Source of the DNA: Prevotella sp.
GTDB lineage: Bacteria; Bacteroidota; Bacteroidia; Bacteroidales; Bacteroidaceae
Assembly: GCA_024697645.1 (NCBI GenBank)
Contig: JAILFH010000082.1
Location: forward strand, 1 to 60,557
DNA: 60,557 nt
Reading direction: 5' to 3'
In this document: positions 42,909 through 51,551 of the stretch, piece by piece
Layout: each line of letters starts with the position of its first letter
Numbering within the stretch: position 1 is the stretch's first letter
The notes under the pieces: generated by a model
What the model was told of the DNA's origin: nothing
The model's database searches: none
What the model saw: the letters and a program-made list of their open reading frames with translations, nothing else
Position numbers and translations under genes: made by a program

Positions 42909-43700
42909 ATGGAAAAAATAGGACGATATGACTTCATGGCTGAACCGTTCCACTGCGATTTCGGCAAGCGACTGTTCATGAGCCATCTGGGAAACCATTT
43001 GATCAACGCTGCTGACTTCCACTCGAACGATCGCGGATTCGGTATGCTCTACTTGAACACGATTCATAAGACGTGGGTTCTGTCGCGACTGGCGATTGAA
43101 CTTGACGAGATGCCGCAGGCGTATGACAAGTTCAAGGTGGAGACTTGGGTGGAGAGTGCAATGCGTTTCTTCACGAATAGAAACTTCAGAATTCGTAACG
43201 AGGAGAAGATATTTGGCTACGGTCGCTCGGTTTGGGCAATGATTGACACGCAGACTCGCCAGCCCGCCGACTTGCTGAGCATTAACGATGGTGCCATCAT
43301 GGAATATGTCGTGGGAACGGACGGAAGTCAGGAAGGCGTTGAGTGTCCGATAGCGAAGCCGTCGCGCGTGAAGATGACGGACGCTGCTAAACTGATGAGA
43401 GTGGTGAAGAGTGTCTATAGCGACATCGACATGAATGGTCACGTGAACAGCATTAAGTACATCGAGCATGCTCTGGACCTCTGGGATGCTGACTGGTATC
43501 GTGAGCACAGGTTGCGCCGACTGGACATAGCGTATGTGGCTGAGGCTCACTTCGGCGATGAACTCTGCCTGTATCTGGAGGAGACGGGTGAAAAGGACGC
43601 TGACAAAGGCATGAGGAAGTTCGCCGTTAGAATTGCTAAGCGCGAGAACGAGGGTGAGGAACCCGTGGAGACTTGTCGCTGCGAGGTGGTGTTTGGATAA
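42909..43700 (+). CDS. Acyl-ACP thioesterase family protein
   Basis: A 263-residue protein with two hot-dog folds. The first half contains GMLYLNTIHKTWVLSRLAIE and the second DIDMNGHVNSIKYIEHALD, where the Asn-His pair of the FatA/FatB active site is kept. It should hydrolyse acyl-ACP to free fatty acid, or act in a related thioester reaction. It stands alone on the plus strand, with 285 bp before it. Confidence 0.92.
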   Translation: MEKIGRYDFMAEPFHCDFGKRLFMSHLGNHLINAADFHSNDRGFGMLYLNTIHKTWVLSRLAIELDEMPQAYDKFKVETWVESAMRFFTNRNFRIRNEEKIFGYGRSVWAMIDTQTRQPADLLSINDGAIMEYVVGTDGSQEGVECPIAKPSRVKMTDAAKLMRVVKSVYSDIDMNGHVNSIKYIEHALDLWDADWYREHRLRRLDIAYVAEAHFGDELCLYLEETGEKDADKGMRKFAVRIAKRENEGEEPVETCRCEVVFG

Positions 43701-44005
43701 CAAATAACAAATGACAATTCACAAATTACAAATATGATTTGTACAAGTTACAAATTACAATTCACAAATTACATTTGAGCGTTCCCCTTACGAGGGGAAG
43801 CGGCCTAAGCCGAAGGGGACGCATTCGAATGGAAATTGGAAAATGGAAATTTGAAAATTATAACTGCTGAGATTCCGCCCTTGGCGGCCGTTTCCAAAGT
43901 AACAAGGTAACAAAGTAACATTACAGGACTTGTTCCGCCGTTGGCGGCTTTAAGAAAACAAAAGAAAACATAAAAAAACATTTGGCGCGATGCGCCAAGA
44001 AGGGG

Positions 44006-44036
44006 AGTTCTGTGGCGAAAGTTGCAGGACTTTTTT
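44006..44036 (+). terminator. AGTTCTG/CAGGACT terminator hairpin
   Basis: AGTTCTG (44006-44012) pairs with CAGGACT (44025-44031) with one G-T pair, followed by six T. A likely end for the thioesterase transcript, although 305 bp downstream. Confidence 0.65.
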
Positions 44037-44076
44037 CAAATTACAGATTACAGATAACAATTCACAAATATGATTT

Positions 44077-44105
44077 GTCCTGTGGCGAAAGTTGCAGGAT
44101 TTTTT
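44077..44105 (+). terminator. Second GTCCTG/CAGGAT terminator hairpin
   Basis: Same loop (TGGCGAAAGTTG) as the previous hairpin, followed by T. The pair looks like a local duplication. Confidence 0.6.
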
Positions 44106-44171
44106 CAGATAACAATTATCAAATTACAATTCTCAGATTACGAATTGAATTCGCAATTCGCAAATATAGAG

Positions 44172-46211
44172 TTAGGCGAGATAGATTTGGTTGGAATCGG
44201 CGATGAGGATTTCTTCGCTGATGAGGAATTTCAGGGCAGACTGCAGATGGTCGGTGGGTAGATGGAGTTCGTTGAGTTCGTTGATGAAGTGTTTCTGATG
44301 GTCGCTGACGAGTTGGAGAATGGCTTCCTGAGCATTCTGCCATTTCTCGTTTTTCAGCATGTCGTCCTCGCTTGTTGTGGGCGCATTGAGACAAATGTCG
44401 CACTGATGACACTCGTGAGGGAGTTCCTCGCCGAAATAGCGAAGGAGCATCTGCGAACGACAGATGGAAGTGTTCTCCGCATATTTCCAAACGGCACGGA
44501 TGCGCTTCTCGAAGAGAACGCGGCGATCTTCGTAAACCGATGACGGAATGACGACGCGCGAAGTCTCCTCGCGACGCTGAGTGTAGGTGATGGTGGGAAC
44601 TCGACGCTGTGGGATGAAATGAACGATGCGACGCTGACTGAGAGCCTTCAGACAGAGATAGACCTGCTCGGGCGTGAGGCTTGCTTCGAGGGCAATTCGA
44701 TTGAGGTCGATATAGGCATAGTCGGTGAAAAGTCCACCGTAGTTGCGGAGTAGGGTAGTGATGGTTGCCTCTTCGTGAGGACTGGTGTTCTTGAGCCGAT
44801 AGAGTTCGTCGCGCGTGAGCAGGAACATCACTCGTGCAGCGCCATCGGGGTCGGTCTCGTAGTGAATCCATCCCGCCCGCGAGAGAATCTTCAGCGCGGC
44901 ATCAGCCTGAACGGGGAAGTGGCGGAAAGTGCGGCAGAACTTATTGATATCGAACTCATGGGTGACGCCGAGTCCGTCGCCTACGGCCATCTGATAGAAA
45001 TAGGCGATGTGCTCATAGACCTTCAGGATGTAGTCTTTTTCGGGAAAAGTCTCACTGATGCGCTGTTCGAGTTTGCGATGGTCGGCATTGTTGTAAAGCA
45101 TTACCGCATACGCTTTTCGCCCATCGCGTCCGGCACGTCCTGCTTCCTGGAAATAAGCCTCGAGGGAACTGGGACAGTCCATGTGGATGACGATTCGCAC
45201 ATCGGGCTTGTCAATGCCCATACCGAAGGCGTTTGTGGCCACCATCACACGCACCTTTCCATCGTGCCACAGTCGCTGTCGCTCGTCGCGCACGCTGTGG
45301 TCGAGCCCTGCATGATAGAAGGTCGCGATGCTCGAGGGCGGCGTGACTCCATCGGCAGAGAGCGACTTGCAGAGGAATTCTGCAATCTCTTTCGTGCGTC
45401 GTCGGCTGCGCACATAGATGATGGCAGTACCAGGAACGCTGTTTAGAATATGAACCATCTGACCGAACTTGTCGGCAGTAATGCGTACGATATAGGCGAG
45501 ATTCTTGCGCTCGAAACTCATCTTGAACACATTCGGCTGCTCGAACTCTAGTCGCTGCTGAATGTCGTCGATGACGCGTGGCGTTGCAGTAGCCGTCAGC
45601 GCGAGCACGGGGATGTGGCGCTGCTGGGATACAATCTTTCGAATCTTGGCAATCTCGAGGTAGGAAGGACGGAAGTCGTAGCCCCATTGCGAGATGCAGT
45701 GGGCTTCGTCGACGGTGATGAAACTGACTCGTATGCGGTGCATCTTTGTCTGGAAAATCTCAGACGAGAGTCGTTCGGGCGACACATAGAGAATCTTCAC
45801 TCCGCCAAAGATGCAGTTGTCGAGCGTAACGAGAATCTCGCGATGCGACATGCCGCTGTAGATAGCAGAAGCCTGAATGCCAATTTTCCTGAGATGTTCC
45901 ACTTGGTCCTTCATCAGCGCGATGAGTGGAGTGATGACGATGCAGACGCCCTCCATTGCCAATGCCGGCACTTGGAAGGTGATTGACTTACCGCCGCCCG
46001 TGGGCATCAGTCCCAGCGTGTCGCGCCCCTGGGAAATGCTCTCAATGATTTCGCGCTGAATGCCACGAAAATCTTTGTAGCCCCAATACTGGTGAAGAAT
46101 GGATAGGTGCTTAGATATGGATGGTCCTGAGCAATTGCAGCCTTCGTCGGCAGGAGCGGGGCGTTCGGCCTCGCCTTGCTCAGGAAGATTCAATTGCTCT
46201 GGATGGGTCAT
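44172..46211 (-). CDS. recQ: RecQ family ATP-dependent DNA helicase
   Basis: A 679-residue superfamily 2 helicase: Walker A PTGGGKS (about residues 70-76), VDEAHCISQWGYDFRPSY (about 161-178), helicase C-terminal motif QEAGRAGRDG (about 350), an RQC region and a Cys-rich zinc site near residue 610 (CHQCDIC). 3'-5' helicase for repair and recombination restart. A 309-bp spacer made of 7-bp repeats separates it from recJ upstream on the same strand. Confidence 0.93.
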   Translation of the reverse strand: MTHPEQLNLPEQGEAERPAPADEGCNCSGPSISKHLSILHQYWGYKDFRGIQREIIESISQGRDTLGLMPTGGGKSITFQVPALAMEGVCIVITPLIALMKDQVEHLRKIGIQASAIYSGMSHREILVTLDNCIFGGVKILYVSPERLSSEIFQTKMHRIRVSFITVDEAHCISQWGYDFRPSYLEIAKIRKIVSQQRHIPVLALTATATPRVIDDIQQRLEFEQPNVFKMSFERKNLAYIVRITADKFGQMVHILNSVPGTAIIYVRSRRRTKEIAEFLCKSLSADGVTPPSSIATFYHAGLDHSVRDERQRLWHDGKVRVMVATNAFGMGIDKPDVRIVIHMDCPSSLEAYFQEAGRAGRDGRKAYAVMLYNNADHRKLEQRISETFPEKDYILKVYEHIAYFYQMAVGDGLGVTHEFDINKFCRTFRHFPVQADAALKILSRAGWIHYETDPDGAARVMFLLTRDELYRLKNTSPHEEATITTLLRNYGGLFTDYAYIDLNRIALEASLTPEQVYLCLKALSQRRIVHFIPQRRVPTITYTQRREETSRVVIPSSVYEDRRVLFEKRIRAVWKYAENTSICRSQMLLRYFGEELPHECHQCDICLNAPTTSEDDMLKNEKWQNAQEAILQLVSDHQKHFINELNELHLPTDHLQSALKFLISEEILIADSNQIYLA

Positions 46212-46520
46212 AGTATTTTAGTTGAGAGTTGAGAGTTGAGAGTTGGGAGTTATGAGTTCAGAGTTCAGAGTTATGAGTTCAGAGTTATGAGTTGAGAGTT
46301 GCGGGTTGCAAATTGCGGGTTGCAGAGTTGCAAATTACGAGTTGAAAGTTATGAGTTGCGCGTCGATGAGTGAAAGTTGAATGTTAAGAGTTGAAAGCCG
46401 AGAGTCATGATTACGCTCTCCACTCTCAACTCTGATTGGGTCGACTTAGTCGCTGCTCAGTCTGACAAGTAAAACTTGATGGCACCTGCTGCTCCTAAAG
46501 TTCAACTATAAATTCTTCTG
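46212..46520 (-). other. recJ-recQ spacer
   Basis: Most of this 309-bp spacer is the heptad array at 46221-46411. The remainder (46412-46520) repeats the phrase GTTCAACTATAAA(T/C)TCTTCTGTC near the recJ stop. No gene or clear promoter. Confidence 0.65.
46221..46411 (+). repeat. Heptad array, consensus GTTNNGA
   Basis: About 26 consecutive units of 7 bp (two of them 8 bp) start at 46221. GTT at positions 1-3 and a purine-rich end are kept while the middle varies (GTTGAGA, GTTATGA, GTTCAGA, GTTGCGG, GTTGCAA and others). The phase is held for nearly 190 bp even though units differ. Confidence 0.8.
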
Positions 46521-48257
46521 TCAAAGTTCAACTATAAACTCTTCTGTCGGTCGGATGTCCTCAATCTGCAGTTGCACCTGTGAACGCTTGAAGACGTTGT
46601 CTTCGAGTGTATAGGCGATGTCAAAGGCGCGCTTCGACTTGATGTAGCGAACCGATGCACTCTGTCCGAAGGCAATGCCACTCATGACGGCACTCGACTT
46701 GGAGTCGACCAGTTCGAGTTTGATGTGCTCCTGCTCGCGGCCAACGACCTTGCTCGTACCATAGTCGTAGACGCCAGTCGTACAGAAAATGGGCTTCTGG
46801 TTGTCGGGACCGAAAGGCGAGAAGCGCTTCAGGTCATTATGGAGTCGCTTGGAGATATCTTTGAAATCGAGGATTGCGTCAACATTCAGTATCGCTTCAG
46901 TCTGCTCGGGCTGGATGTGCTCCTCAACGTATTGCTGGAAGCGATGGCGGAACTCGGGAATGTCGTCCCAGCGCAGGGTGAGACCTGCGGCATAGGTGTG
47001 ACCGCCGAAGTTGACGAGCAAGTCGCGGCAACTCTTGATGGCTGAATAGACGTCGAATCCCGTCACCGAGCGCGCCGAACCCGTGGCAAACTCACCGTCG
47101 CGGGTGAGTACGACTGTTGGGCGGAAGTAGATTTCAGTGAGTCGTGATGCAACGATACCGATAACGCCCTTCTTCCATCCTTCGTCGTAGAGCACGATGC
47201 TCGAACGATGCTTCTGGCTCTCGAGGCGTGCCACAATCTGGTTGGCTTCCTCGGTCATCTGCTTGTCGATGTCCTTGCGCTGCTCGTTGTACTCGTTGAT
47301 GTGCTTTGCCATATTGAGTGCCGTGGGGAAGTCCTTCTCCACGAGCAGGTCGACCGACTCCTTACCGTTCTCCATGCGGCCTGAGGCATTGATGCGCGGT
47401 CCAATCTTGAAGACGATGTCGCTCATGGTGAGTTCGCGTCCGTTGAGTCCGCAGATGTCGATGATGGCCTTCAGACCCGTGCTGGGGTTCTGGTTGAGTT
47501 GCTTTAGTCCGTGATACGCCAGAATGCGGTTCTCGTCGGTCACAGGCACGATGTCGGCTGCTATGCTTACGGCACAGAAGTCGAGCAATGGGATGAGTCG
47601 GGAGAATGGAATGCCGTTGTTCTTGGCAAATGCCTGCATGAACTTAAATCCTACGCCGCAGCCACAGAGATGCTTGAAGGGGTAGAAGTCGTCGGGGCGC
47701 TTCGGATTGAGAATAGCAAAGGCGTCGGGCATCACATCATCAGGCACGTGATGGTCGCAGATGATGAAGTCGATGCCGAGTGTCTTCGCATAGGCAATCT
47801 CGTCGATGGCCTTGATGCCGCAGTCGAGAATGATAATGAGTTTCACGCCCGTGTCACGGGCATACTCCAGTCCCTTCCTGCTTACGCCGTAACCTTCGTC
47901 GTAGCGGTCGGGAATGTAATAATCAATGTTTGAGTAGAACTGCCTCAGAAATTTGTAGACTAATGCTACTGCAGTACAGCCATCGACATCATAGTCTCCA
48001 TAGACCAGAATGCGCTCTTTGCGCCCCATAGCGTCGTTTAGCCTATCTACGGCCACGTCCATATCCTTCATAAGGAATGGATTGATCAGATCTGCCAATT
48101 GTGGGCGGAAGAATCGTTTGGCTGCGCTCTCCGTGGTGATTCCTCGCCTAATGAGCAGGAGTGCCAACACGGGGCTCAGGCTGAGCTTCTCGCCCAGCTC
48201 TTCAGCTGCTTGTTGTTCCTGGGATGTAGGCGGTTCGTAATTCCATTTGAAGTGCAT
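46521..48257 (-). CDS. recJ: Single-stranded-DNA-specific exonuclease RecJ
   Basis: A 578-residue RecJ. DHH-family motifs: GDYDVDGCTA (about residues 85-94), LDCGIKA and CDHHVPDD (about 163-170), then the DHHA1 domain with NFGGHTYAAG (about 408-417). A 5'-3' exonuclease in mismatch and recombinational repair. The start at 48257 (MHFKWNYEPP) is preferred over a longer frame that begins in low-complexity basic sequence. A minus-strand TAACTTTG at 48355-48362 is a likely -7 box. Confidence 0.94.
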   Translation of the reverse strand: MHFKWNYEPPTSQEQQAAEELGEKLSLSPVLALLLIRRGITTESAAKRFFRPQLADLINPFLMKDMDVAVDRLNDAMGRKERILVYGDYDVDGCTAVALVYKFLRQFYSNIDYYIPDRYDEGYGVSRKGLEYARDTGVKLIIILDCGIKAIDEIAYAKTLGIDFIICDHHVPDDVMPDAFAILNPKRPDDFYPFKHLCGCGVGFKFMQAFAKNNGIPFSRLIPLLDFCAVSIAADIVPVTDENRILAYHGLKQLNQNPSTGLKAIIDICGLNGRELTMSDIVFKIGPRINASGRMENGKESVDLLVEKDFPTALNMAKHINEYNEQRKDIDKQMTEEANQIVARLESQKHRSSIVLYDEGWKKGVIGIVASRLTEIYFRPTVVLTRDGEFATGSARSVTGFDVYSAIKSCRDLLVNFGGHTYAAGLTLRWDDIPEFRHRFQQYVEEHIQPEQTEAILNVDAILDFKDISKRLHNDLKRFSPFGPDNQKPIFCTTGVYDYGTSKVVGREQEHIKLELVDSKSSAVMSGIAFGQSASVRYIKSKRAFDIAYTLEDNVFKRSQVQLQIEDIRPTEEFIVEL

Positions 48258-48432
48258 GTATATATTGTTTTTATTTCTTCTGCCTCGGGGGCGCAATGGC
48301 ACTGCCTATGCGCTATCGGAAATTGCCTATTATGGCAATATATTATTCAGCCTACAAAGTTACAAATAAAAGTTGAAAGACTGAAAGTTTATGAGGCGAA
48401 AAAATTCAGCATGCACATAATTTATGGATTTT

Positions 48433-50628
48433 TCACAGTTTCAACGCGCGAGTTGCATTGAGTACAGCGAGCACGGTGACGCCCACGTCAGCGAAAACGG
48501 CCATCCACATCGTAGCGAGTCCGAAGGTGGCGAGAATGAGCACAGCAACCTTCACTCCGATGGCAAACCACACGTTCTGACGCGCGATTGCGATTGTGCG
48601 GCGGGCGATGCTGATAGCCTGTGCCACCTTCTGGGGATTGTCGTCCATGAGCACCACATCTGCAGCCTCAATGGCAGCGTCGGAACCCATACCTCCCATA
48701 GCAATTCCCACATCGGCGCGTGCAAGAACGGGGGCGTCGTTGATACCGTCGCCAACGAACGCGAGTTGGGAATCTTCGGTCTTCTGCTGGAGCAATTGCT
48801 CCACGTGACCGACCTTGTCAGTGGGAAGAAGTTCGGCGTGATAAGCCGTGAGTTGAAGTTTCCGGGCAACGTCGGCAGCCACTTCCTCGCGGTCGCCAGT
48901 TAGCATAACGGTCTGCTCTACGCCCAGCGATTTCAGTTGGGCAATGGCATCTGCGCTCTCGTCCTTGATCTTGTCGTTGATGACGATATGACCAGCGTAT
49001 TCGCCGTTGATGGCGACGTGGATGATAGTTCCAGCATGAGTACAGGGACGCCATTTGGCGCCAACGGCTTCCATCAACTTCGTGTTGCCGACGCAGACGA
49101 TTTTTCCCTCAACATTGGCGCGAATGCCCTGACCGGCAATCTCTTCTACATCGGTCACCTTGCACCCGTCGGTTGCCTCGTCGGGGAACGCGTCGCGAAG
49201 AGCAGCACCGATGGGGTGGGTGGTGAAGTGTTCCACATGGGCAGCGAGATGGAGCAACTCGTGTGCAAGTTTCTCGTCGCTCAGTGCAGGGTCTTCGGAA
49301 GAAGTGTGGACTGCTTCTACGGCAAACTGACCGTGGGTGAGGGTTCCGGTCTTGTCGAAGACAATGGTTTTCACCTTCGAGAGCACGTCCATGAAGTTTG
49401 CTCCCTTAATTAGGATTCCATGTCGGGAAGCACCTCCGAGACCGCCAAAGAACGTAAGCGGAACGCTGATGACCAATGCGCAGGGGCAAGAGACGACGAG
49501 GAACATCAAGGCTCGGTAGAGCCAGGTGGCGAACTGCGATGTAAGAACGGCAGTGTCGAAGTTGGCAAATAAGAACTGAATGAGTGGAGGCACGATGGCG
49601 AGCAGCAGGGCTGCAAACACGACGACGGGTGTGTAGATACGGGCAAAGCGTGTGATGAACGTCTCGCTCTTCGACTTGTGTTCTCCAGCGTGTTCAACGA
49701 GGTCGATAATCTTCGAAACGGTGCTTTCGCCGAAGGTCTTCACCGTTCGCACCTTGATGGCACCAGAGAGATTCACGCAGCCGGAAATCACCTCGTCGCC
49801 TTCTTCGGCTTCACGAGGCATACTCTCGCCTGTTAGAGCGGTCGTGTTGAGACTAGTTCTGCCTTCTGTGACAACGCCGTCGAGCGGAACCTTCTCGCCC
49901 GGTTTAATAAGAATTGTAGAGCCTACAGCAACTTCGTTGGGCGACACGAGTTTTTCCTCAACGTGTCCGTTTACTGTGGTCAATACGCGAGCCACATCGG
50001 GTCGGATGTCCATCAGATGGGCAATGCTGTCGCGACTTTTTCCTTCGGCGTAGCCTTCGAAGAGTTCACCAATCTGGAAGAACAGCATGACGAAAACGGC
50101 CTCTGGGAACTGGGTCTCGGCACCGGGTAGGAATCCGATGCCAAGAGCGCCAATTGTTGCCACTGACATCAGGAAATGCTCGTTGAAGGCGTCGCCACTG
50201 GCAATGCCCTCAGCGGCTTCTTTCAGCGTTTCGCGTCCGATGAGAAGATAAGGAACAAGGTAGATAAGCAGCAATTGCCACGTGGGCAGTGAACAATTCT
50301 TCTCAATGATGACCGCAGCAATCAATAGGATGACGGTGGCGATGATGAGCAGCAACTGACGTTTCAAGTCGTTATGCTCATGATGATGATGGTGGTGATG
50401 ATGATGCCCATGCGAGCAGCATTCGTGTTCATGATTGTGTTCGTGATGGTGATGCTCATGATGCTCATGCGAGCAGCATTCATGTTCGTGTTCGTGATGT
50501 TCGTGATGCTCGTGTGAGCAGCATTCATGTTCGTGATGATTATGCTCGCTTGAACAGCATTCATGTTCGTTTACGTTTTCGTGATTGTGCTCATTTGAGC
50601 AGTGTTCGTGTTCGTGATGATGTGTCAT
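48433..50628 (-). CDS. P1B-type metal-translocating ATPase (Zn/Cd/Co type) with His-rich N-terminus
   Basis: A 731-residue heavy-metal ATPase with the SCPCALVIS membrane motif, DKTGTLTHG phosphorylation site, TGES and a GDGINDAP hinge. The CPC with Ser before it suggests Zn2+/Cd2+/Pb2+ export. The first 86 residues have no canonical CxxC metal-binding domain; instead about 40 are His, with four CCS motifs (Cys24-25, 36-37, 51-52, 70-71) set in HEHE-type repeats. The start at 50628 (MTHHHEHEHC) follows a likely -7 box on the minus strand (50656-50663), upstream of which longer frames are rejected. Confidence 0.92.
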   Translation of the reverse strand: MTHHHEHEHCSNEHNHENVNEHECCSSEHNHHEHECCSHEHHEHHEHEHECCSHEHHEHHHHEHNHEHECCSHGHHHHHHHHHEHNDLKRQLLLIIATVILLIAAVIIEKNCSLPTWQLLLIYLVPYLLIGRETLKEAAEGIASGDAFNEHFLMSVATIGALGIGFLPGAETQFPEAVFVMLFFQIGELFEGYAEGKSRDSIAHLMDIRPDVARVLTTVNGHVEEKLVSPNEVAVGSTILIKPGEKVPLDGVVTEGRTSLNTTALTGESMPREAEEGDEVISGCVNLSGAIKVRTVKTFGESTVSKIIDLVEHAGEHKSKSETFITRFARIYTPVVVFAALLLAIVPPLIQFLFANFDTAVLTSQFATWLYRALMFLVVSCPCALVISVPLTFFGGLGGASRHGILIKGANFMDVLSKVKTIVFDKTGTLTHGQFAVEAVHTSSEDPALSDEKLAHELLHLAAHVEHFTTHPIGAALRDAFPDEATDGCKVTDVEEIAGQGIRANVEGKIVCVGNTKLMEAVGAKWRPCTHAGTIIHVAINGEYAGHIVINDKIKDESADAIAQLKSLGVEQTVMLTGDREEVAADVARKLQLTAYHAELLPTDKVGHVEQLLQQKTEDSQLAFVGDGINDAPVLARADVGIAMGGMGSDAAIEAADVVLMDDNPQKVAQAISIARRTIAIARQNVWFAIGVKVAVLILATFGLATMWMAVFADVGVTVLAVLNATRALKL

Positions 50629-51551
50629 TTTTTCTTTAATTATTGTTTTCTGGTGCAAAGGTACAGCAAAAGTAATGCAACTCGGTTGCAATGTTCGATT
50701 TCAAGGAAAAATAGAGGACAAGTTCCGCCTTGGCGGCCTTTAAAAAACAAGAAAAAACATAAGAAAACAGTTAAAAACATTTGGCGCGTTGTGCCAATCG
50801 GATTGGCATTAAATAAATTCGTGAGATTTGTGTGATTCGTGGTCGAAATTTATTTTCGTCTATTTCGCCTTTTTTGGTGATTTTCGGAATTAAATAGTTG
50901 TTCTACGTTGTTCGTGTTGTCTTCGGAATCCCCTTAGGCTTAGGCCGCCTCCCCATTGGGGAGTGCTCAAATCTCGCGAAGCGATATTTGAAGGATTTCT
51001 GGGCGAAGCCCTTTGAACTTTGAACTGCGTCAGCGCCAATCTGTGTAATCGAAAAATCTGTGTTCATCTGTGTAATCTGTGGGCAAAAAATCAGTGATTT
51101 AAAAATCCGTGACATTCAGAAATACATGTAAATCTGTGTCATCCGTGTTTAACAACTCAGCAGTCAAGGCATATCTCTTGCCCCTTGCCCCTTGCCCCTT
51201 AATTCCACTTACTATTTAAATAATGTGTCAATCCAAATTGCTAAAAAAATATGCAATATTGCCAAATAATTGTCTATCATTACCAAGAAATTTTCTCGAT
51301 TTGATAGCCAATTTTTCCTGAAATGAGTCATTAAAATTTGTTTTATATTGATATATTTTTGTTTTTTACAAATTTTCTTTTTCGTTGTGTGCGAGCACGG
51401 AAAGCCTTATTCAAAAATTGTTTAAGTTTTTAAAAAAATAAGATTGATTTTTTTTGGAGTTGTCAATTTTTCCTTTTATTTTTGCAAGCCTAAATGAATA
51501 CAAACCTATCTATTTTTTATTAACAGTTATCAATCGTTAAACAATTTAGCA
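50629..51551. other. Gap upstream of susC with repeats
   Basis: Contents: metal ATPase promoter (-7 TACCTTTG, 50656-50663), rep6 (50723-50798), rep7-like words, rep1 (50931-50972), rep8 (about 51025-51150), a CTTGCCC heptad (about 51177-51200), then a 300-bp AT-rich stretch carrying the susC promoter. No gene. Confidence 0.65.
51453..51484 (+). promoter_or_regulatory. Promoter of susC/susD
   Basis: TTTG (51453-51456), 20 bp, then TATTTTTG (51477-51484). It gives a leader of about 60 nt before the susC start. Confidence 0.75.

Larger units (their letters stand above)
43701..44171. other. Gap with rep1, rep6 and two terminator hairpins
   Basis: Contents: CAAATTACAA-type words (43705-43770), rep1 (43773-43821), octad AAGTAACA words (about 43895-43920), rep6 (43935-43999) and two AGTCCTG-type terminator hairpins (44006-44036 and 44077-44105). 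No gene. Confidence 0.7.
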
